Assembly: GCA_023159155.1 (NCBI GenBank)
Contig: JAJNNX010000012.1
Coordinates: 186,001-250,000, forward strand
DNA from: Ustulina deusta
Taxonomy: Eukaryota > Ascomycota > Sordariomycetes > Xylariales > Xylariaceae
Length of the DNA: 64,000 nucleotides
Direction: 5' to 3'
The stretch's first letter is position 1. Every line of letters starts with the position of its first letter. This document shows positions 58,300 to 64,000 of this stretch, in pieces. The notes beneath the pieces were generated by a model. The model did no database searches. It was not told the DNA's origin and worked only from the letters and a program-made list of their open reading frames with translations. The position numbers and the translations under genes are program-made.

Positions 58300-59310
58300 A
58301 GAGCGGCAATGAAGAGCGGCGCGCATGGTTTGGTGAAAATGGTGGCCTTCAAATATATGATGTGTCGAAGGATGCAATGGTATAGGCACACTGCAGTGGT
58401 GACACCCTCACATTATGCTATCTGGTCGCATTCATGCGCTGAGCTATTAAGCTGAAGACTGCGACTGAACCCATGAACAAAACAGCGTTGTAGAACTAGA
58501 TTATGTTAGTTGCTGTTAGCTTGTTTTAATGCCTAATGACTGTCGAACGGTGCAAAAAGCAATGCTTACAGCCCTCCGCGACACCTCTCTTTCTTCGTCA
58601 TCCGATCTGGCGTCGATGAAGAGCCGTCGGAGATTTGGGAAACTGGCCTAGTTGATGAAATGAGAAGAGGTTCGCCAGTCAAGCCACATGTTTCTGAGGA
58701 GATGTGCTTACCATTTGTAACTGGATTTAGCACTGTCATAGCCCGTCCTTCGTGTAATCATTCAGATTTAGGCTGTCACCGCCACAAATCAGGCAGGTTT
58801 GGGACGCTTCTCTTTATAAGAGGTATGGTCAGGAACTTGGGCAGTTCCCTGAACGGAGTGACAGAGAGGTGGCTGGAGAGCTTTTCAGACACCTGCAGTC
58901 TATCTACATGGAAGTACCCGGTACCATGCAGGACCCACTTCAGCCTTAACTGTGGCTGATTAGGTACTTAGACGCCAATAGGCGCCTTCTTGAAGCTGCT
59001 GTTCGACTCAAATTCCAGGCGGGCTAGTCTAGTCGACGGTCCACGTCGCCGATTGAATCAGCAACTCCCGCACTCATCACATCATTTCCTCGACGATCTC
59101 TCCCGGCTTCCCTCCCTGACCGACGATATCGTACCGCACCCAATTTACAACGCGATACCGAGCTTGGCAATAGAGACATTGGATGTTTTCACGCTAAGCC
59201 CGGGAAGGGGGCCCCTGATTCTCCCAGTCCGCCAAATCTACCCTCTGACTGCAACCCCATTTGTCGAGCTCATATAAGCCGCCGTGCCGAGATTCGACAG
59301 TCGCTACATC
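58300..59310. other. Intergenic region, promoter of the beta-adaptin gene
   Basis: 3' flank of the HIRIP3-like gene, then the upstream region and leader of APL2. Open frames at 58660-58959 and 58990-59277 show no protein features. No further gene was seen. Confidence 0.5.
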
Positions 59311-61686
59311 ATGGCGGTCAACCGCATTCGAGGTGCTTTCGCGCCGCCGAGGAAGGGCGAGACATTCGAACTACGAGCTGGACTGGTGTCTCAATATGCC
59401 TGGGAGCGGAAGGAGAGCATTCAGAAGACTATCATGGCCATGACGCTGGGCAAGGATGTATCTCAGCTATTTCCCGACGTCCTAAAAAATATTGCGACGG
59501 GGGATTTGGACCAGAAAAAGCTCGTATATCTATACCTAATGTGAGTTCCCCTTGGCAATTTGTGAGGCGCTCTAGGATGCTTTGTTGCTTGGTGGGCTAA
59601 TGGAAAGAATAGGAACTACGCAAAATCACATCCTGACTTGTGTATTCTTGCCGTCAATACCTTCGTCCAGGACTCTGAAGACCCAAATCCCCTGATACGA
59701 GCCCTCGCAGTTCGGACAATGGGCTGTATTAGGGTAGACAAAATGGTGGATTACATGGAGGAACCCCTGCGCAAAACGCTACGGGACGAGTCGCCCTATG
59801 TACGAAAGACGGCTGCGATCTGTGTTGCCAAACTTTTCGATTTGAACCCGACCATGTGCATCGAGAACGGCTTCCTCGAGACGTTGCAGGAGCTAATCGG
59901 GGACTCCAACCCAATGGTGGTTGCAAACTCCGTACAAGCCCTAGCAGAGATAACTGAGACGGCGCCGGAGACAAGAGCATTGATTATAACGCCTCAGACG
60001 CTGAAAAAACTGTTGATGGCGTTGAATGAATGCACGGAATGGGGTCGTGTCACCATCCTTTCAACACTAGCCAACTACCCCCCTCAAGACGTCAAAGAAT
60101 CCGAGCATATCTGCGAAAGAGTAGCGCCACAATTCCAACACGTTAATCCGAGCGTCGTGCTTGCTGCCGTCAAGGTGGTTTTTAGCCATATGAAGCTTAT
60201 CAATCCCGATCTCGTGCGGCAGTACCTCAAGAAGATGGCACCGCCCTTAGGTAGGTCAAACCTGCTTTCTTAACCTGTTCAGCACTGACGAGAATAGTCA
60301 CACTTGTTGCTTCCGCCCCGGAAGTTCAATATGTTGCCCTGCGGAACATTGATCTGCTCCTGCAAGCCAAACCCGATATCCTTAGCAAAGAACTACGAGT
60401 GTTCTTTTGCAAATACAACGATCCCCCATATGTCAAGCTGGAGAAGCTTGAAATTATGGTTAGGATAGCGAACGACAAAAATTATGAACAATTACTAGCG
60501 GAGTTGAAAGAGTATGCCTTGGAAGTTGACATGGATTTCGTGCGGAGAGCGGTTAAGGCTATTGGGCAAGTCGCCATCAAGATCGAGAGTTCGAGTGAGA
60601 AATGCGTCAATGCGTTGCTGGATCTCATTGCTACGAAAGTCAACTACGTCGTGCAAGAAGTCATTGTAGTGATTAAAGATATCTTGCGGAAATACCCCGG
60701 GTATGAAGGTGTCATACCAACTCTTTGCAATCACATTGACGAGCTGGATGAGCCAGATGCGCGGGGCGCATTGATATGGATTGTCGGGGAGTACGCGGAA
60801 AAAATTAACAATGCCGACGAAATCTTGGCAAGCTTTGTTGATGGGTTTATGGAAGAGTTCACACAAACACAGTTGCAGATTTTGACTGCAGTTGTCAAGT
60901 TGTTCTTGAAGAAGCCAAGCAATAATCAAGGCTTGGTGCAAAAGGTCTTACAAGCAGCAACCGCCGAAAATGACAACCCTGACATCCGGGATCGAGCATA
61001 TGTCTACTGGCGTCTCTTGTCTGGAGATTTGGACGTTGCAAAGGTACGAATCATTCTATCCATTCAATAGCCTGGGCGTCGAAACTGACTTACCATAGAG
61101 CATCATCCTATCGCAAAAACCGGCCATCTCCACAACCATGACTAGTTTACCTCCAGCATTGCTAGAGCAGCTGCTAGCCGAGTTGTCTACTCTAGCATCA
61201 GTTTACCACAAACCCCCAGAGTCTTTTGTCGGCAAAGGCCGCTTCGGTGCCGACGAAATCCAACGTGCAGCTATTCAGGAACAGCGACAAAATGCGGCCG
61301 AGAACCCCATCGCTGCCTCGGTGGCGGCAGCCCGGAATGGTGCACCGGCGCAAAATAACGTTGAGAACCTATTGGATATTGACTTCGATGGCGCCGCGCC
61401 GGCTTCACAAGAGCAGAACTCGGCGAGTGCTACCCCAGAGCGTGCGGCCAGCCCCGCAAGCGCTGCCGGCCAATCCAGTATGGCCGATATGATGGGCTTA
61501 TTCGATGCGCCGGCCCCAGCTCAGGATAGCATCATGGGTTCTCGCGACACCAATGATATAATGAATGGGTTCGCTGGGCTGAACTTGAGTGGATCAAGCC
61601 AGCCTCCCCCGGCCTCTACGCAGCTTGGCCATGGCAACCAGGATCAAAAGAAGAACGCTAATGACGACTTGCTGGGTCTCTTTTAG
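59311..61686 (+). CDS. APL2: AP-1 adaptor complex beta subunit (beta-adaptin)
   Basis: Four exons (59311-59540, 59613-60250, 60298-61043 and 61099-61686) give 733 residues, as in other fungal AP-1 beta subunits. The HEAT-repeat trunk is near-identical to the family: [91 protein letters not shown], and [20 protein letters not shown] with GEYAEKI. The trunk is followed by a short Ala/Gln/Ser-rich hinge with a clathrin-box-like LLDID and ends in DDLLGLF. The large appendage (ear) of animal beta-adaptins is absent, as is usual in fungi. It is a subunit of the AP-1 heterotetramer that loads cargo into clathrin vesicles at the trans-Golgi and endosomes. The in-frame ATG at 59311 opens with [10 protein letters not shown], the family start. 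Confidence 0.97.
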
Positions 61687-62190
61687 GCGACGGGTAACCA
61701 GCCCTCGAGGGCGGACGATAACCCATGGCGCCATGATGAGGATGTGCGCAGGGATGATGTTTTGGATCCGTGAAGGGGAGGGCGGATAGGTTGTGGGGTA
61801 AAGACGAATGGTTTCCTTCACTTGCGAAAACAAAGGTCTATTAGGTATCGTGAGGCATGGTTGCGAATACGGCAACGTTATGGGGCTTGAAGAACCCGCA
61901 TATGTCTAACCCAACTATAGATACAAAATTATGGAATCAGAGTCTTGTTCCATGTCTAGCCGCTGTAGGTTGCGCTATTTGTGATTTCACATCCTTCGCT
62001 ATAGGTAGCTTCGCGCGATCAAGTTCCCGAGATAAATTCGACGTTTCCAGGACAGTTTGTCGGCTGTTTTTTTTCGTTCTCTTTCATGCGCGAGCTGCCC
62101 CAGTTTCTCTCTCCCTCTCTGGTCCCTTGGCGCCACCCTTATTCACCTGCTCACCGACAGCCTTGGAGATGTGCCTGTTCTAGCACGCTC
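61687..62190. other. Convergent intergenic region
   Basis: 3' flanks of APL2 and of the BolA gene. No gene was seen. Confidence 0.5.
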
Positions 62191-62754
62191 TCAAGCATTG
62201 ACCCCATCCACCTTGCCCCCAACAGTGCCGTCCAAGGGCGGATGCGGCGCCCCTTCGGTCGTGGCCTGGGCCTCGCCGCGCGCCTTCTCCCACTCCTCGG
62301 GCGTCTGGCACTTGGCGCTCCAGGCGTGGATGGCGGCGATCTCGTCGCGCAAGGCGGCGTTGACGGCGCGGTGGCGCTTCAGACTGTTCTGGCCGGCGAA
62401 GACGGGTGACACGATCAGCGACGTGAAGGACTGGCCGCAGCCGCCTGTTGGGGTTTTCCGGGCCACGTCAGTCAGTCAGTCAATCAATCAGTCAGGAAGT
62501 CAGTGGGCTGGGCGTGAATTGGGGGCTTGGAACGTTGCGGGGGGAATGGGGGGGGGAGGAAGGAAGGAAGGAAGGTGTGAATATGGAGAGACGGGAGACG
62601 AAATGGGGGGGAAGAAGAGTAGAAGAGGAGGGTGATGCGCGTTGTCTTGTCTTGCCTTACCTGACATGTCTGTCACCTCGACGTGTGTGGCTTGTAGGCG
62701 CTCTGTCAGGGCTGTCTTTAGCGATTCTTCTGTTATCGATGTTATGTTGGCCAT
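62191..62754 (-). CDS. BolA-domain protein, BOLA2/Fra2 type
   Basis: Two exons (62754-62661 and 62444-62191) give 115 residues. The 216-bp intron joins EVTDMSG to GCGQSF in frame. The BolA domain runs from about 8 to 88: ITEESLKTALTERLQATHVE, VTDMSGGCGQSFTSLIVSPV, LKRHRAVNAALRDEI, and AAIHAWSAKCQTPEEWEKAR. The G-C-G loop and the two conserved histidines (RHR and IHAWS) that help hold a shared iron-sulphur cluster with a monothiol glutaredoxin are present. The T-PEEWEK tail segment resembles the cytosolic/nuclear BOLA2/Fra2 group, which reports iron status to transcription factors. No mitochondrial targeting peptide is evident from this start. A 25-residue polar C-terminal extension follows. 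The intron holds microsatellites and G-rich DNA. Confidence 0.93.
62467..62576. repeat. Microsatellites in the BolA gene intron
   Basis: (CAGT)n/(CAAT)n from 62467 to about 62502 and a GGGGGGAGGAAGGAAGGAAGG-type purine tract at about 62540-62575, both inside the single intron of the BolA gene. Confidence 0.8.
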
Positions 62755-63624
62755 TTTTGTTTCTCTCTCCTCTGCGTATTTGCTGCTGCGATGGGCGAGC
62801 CGGTCTGTAGAGTGTGAGCTCAACTGTGCGATGTCGTACCCGCGAGAATGTGCCCCGCGATGATGCAGTTAGTGTAGTGGAGTGGAGTAGGTGCCTGCTG
62901 TGGTGGTCAATTAGGTACTTACCTAGGTAGGTCAACTGGGTAGGTAAGTAAGCGGAGTAGCTATTGGTGGGGAAGATGAAGGCATTCAATGAACTTATAG
63001 GTAGCTTATCCAAACTACCTAGTAGGTACTCATCATACACGCAAAAGGGGGGTTTTTTCTTTCTTTTTTTCTTCTTCTCCCCCCCTTTTCTTTGTTTCCG
63101 AAAATTCATTTGAAGGTCTACCTATTCAAAAAGTTATGCAGTGATCTGCTTGACAGTTTGTTGCAAAGGATTTTGGTGCGACTTGGAGTGACAGATGTCA
63201 TGGTATCTACTTATCTACTTAAGTAGGTACTCCCACAGATACACCTGTAAGGTAGGCATTGACCTCAGCCTGCCTGTTTAATAATACCTGAAGTTGCAGA
63301 ACCCCAGAACCCTTCGGTAATTCTTAGGTACTAGTGACAAGTTTGAACATAACCGCCTCTATCGCGAAGTTGGTCAATATTAAAGAGACAGTTCAGGTCA
63401 AGAATAGAAATTCTTTTGACGAAGCAGGTAAGGTAAGGTACCTAGTATAGGTAATCCACAGCCTAGACTCAATAGAGAAGATGTGGCTGGAGCTTGTCAT
63501 GTTGCTGTGGTTGCCGGATCCAGTTTTTGCGTCACTCCTCTTCTTCTCTTGGTTGGCTGAGCTGCCTCAATCAGGATGAACTGGGTTGGCTTGCTGCATT
63601 GGCACCTACAATTCCCCTAGTGCA
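62755..63624. other. Divergent intergenic region
   Basis: Upstream regions of the BolA gene (minus) and the NIF3-like gene (plus). It contains TTACCTAGGTAGGTCAACTGGGTAGGTAAG at 62919-62948 (a near-palindrome) and a T/C-rich run at 63052-63092. Confidence 0.6.
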
Positions 63625-63976
63625 ATGTTGACTTCACGAAAACTTCTTCCCTTGAGATCTACACCATCTCTTCTTGCTCTACAGTCGAGACTCATCACTG
63701 CTACTCCACCGGCATTTATCTGCACCAGAGCGGTATCTCGTCCCGTGTGCCGGCACAATATAGGGCGGCCTAGCATTAGCTTCGCGATAAACCCAACAAC
63801 GACGACATTAGGTGTCGGGCGCATCACTACGATGACTGGAACCCCGTCCTTTCGTGATGCCGTGGTTCAGGCCATGAAAGCCCTGTGAGCAACTTGTCCC
63901 GTTCAAGGGAATATTTGTTGACCAGGATGAAGGTATCCCGAAGAGCTTGCAGACAAGTCATGGGACAACACCGGCC
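63625..63976 (+). CDS. NIF3-family (NGG1-interacting factor 3 / GTP cyclohydrolase 1 type 2-like) protein, 3' partial
   Basis: The first two exons are visible: 63625-63884 and 63933-63976. A GTATGC donor at 63977 starts an intron that leaves the window. The conserved family start is assembled by splicing: FRDAVVQAMKAL, then YPEELADKSWDNTG, which matches the first helix and strand of NIF3/YbgI proteins, conserved metal-binding proteins of uncertain biochemical role. In front lies an Arg/Ser-rich, acid-poor segment of about 68 residues (MLTSRKLLPLRSTPSLLALQ...) that looks like a mitochondrial targeting peptide. A second in-frame ATG (MTGTPSFRD) at about 63829 would give a form without it. The catalytic histidines lie beyond the window, so this is a start-only annotation. 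Confidence 0.86.
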
Positions 63977-64000
63977 GTATGCAAACACCTGCTCATATCA

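Overview
The window is nuclear DNA from a filamentous ascomycete (Pezizomycotina). Genes are split by short introns of about 45-230 bp with GTRNGT donors and CTAAC/TTAAC-like branch points. Ascomycete-specific families are present (CFEM, Zn(II)2Cys6, LaeA-like methyltransferase, DUF1996, FSH hydrolase), together with AT-rich gene-poor tracts that look like decayed repeats. A palindromic CCTACCTAGGTAGG-like motif is scattered between genes. From memory this is commonest in Sordariomycetes, but I cannot name the species.

Layout. 1-1013 is the 3' part of a secreted DUF1996 gene. An AT-rich gap leads to a YPVE-repeat cell-surface protein (3784-4392, minus), followed by 4.8 kb without a gene I can support. 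9219-12120 carries a conserved disordered protein and a stress-responsive A/B-barrel (Dabb) protein, both minus. A MITE-like inverted-repeat element (12906-13140) and a broken SANT/Myb-like locus (13375-14852) follow. An eleven-exon LaeA-like methyltransferase lies at 17898-20000. 21752-26194 (minus) holds the choline-transporter-like protein PNS1 and an MFS transporter. The MFS gene is divergent from an F-box gene (26587-27582). 28105-30018 (minus) is an intact SANT-domain/coiled-coil protein, and 31107-33804 an Hsp70-like ATPase. After a small conserved protein (35194-35520) come an ERG26-like sterol dehydrogenase (37791-39666, minus), a transcription-factor-like protein without a zinc cluster (40485-42043) and a CFEM secreted protein (43940-44340).

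44986-53675 is a run of four minus-strand genes: aldo-keto reductase, FSH serine hydrolase, Zn2Cys6 regulator and stand-alone thioesterase. It resembles part of a secondary-metabolite locus, but no synthase is visible. 54370-56200 is an AT-rich stretch with a disrupted gene that looks RIP-mutated. The right end is housekeeping: a HIRIP3-like nuclear protein (56736-58299), the AP-1 beta-adaptin APL2 (59311-61686), a BolA protein (62191-62754, minus) and the 5' end of an NIF3-family gene (63625 to the window end).

Exon structures were read by eye from splice consensus, frame continuity and remembered family sequences. All listed introns keep the frame, but none has been tested against RNA. Many nominal long open frames are antisense or out-of-frame shadows and were left out. 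The window contains no rRNA gene, no convincing tRNA gene and no CRISPR array that I could see.
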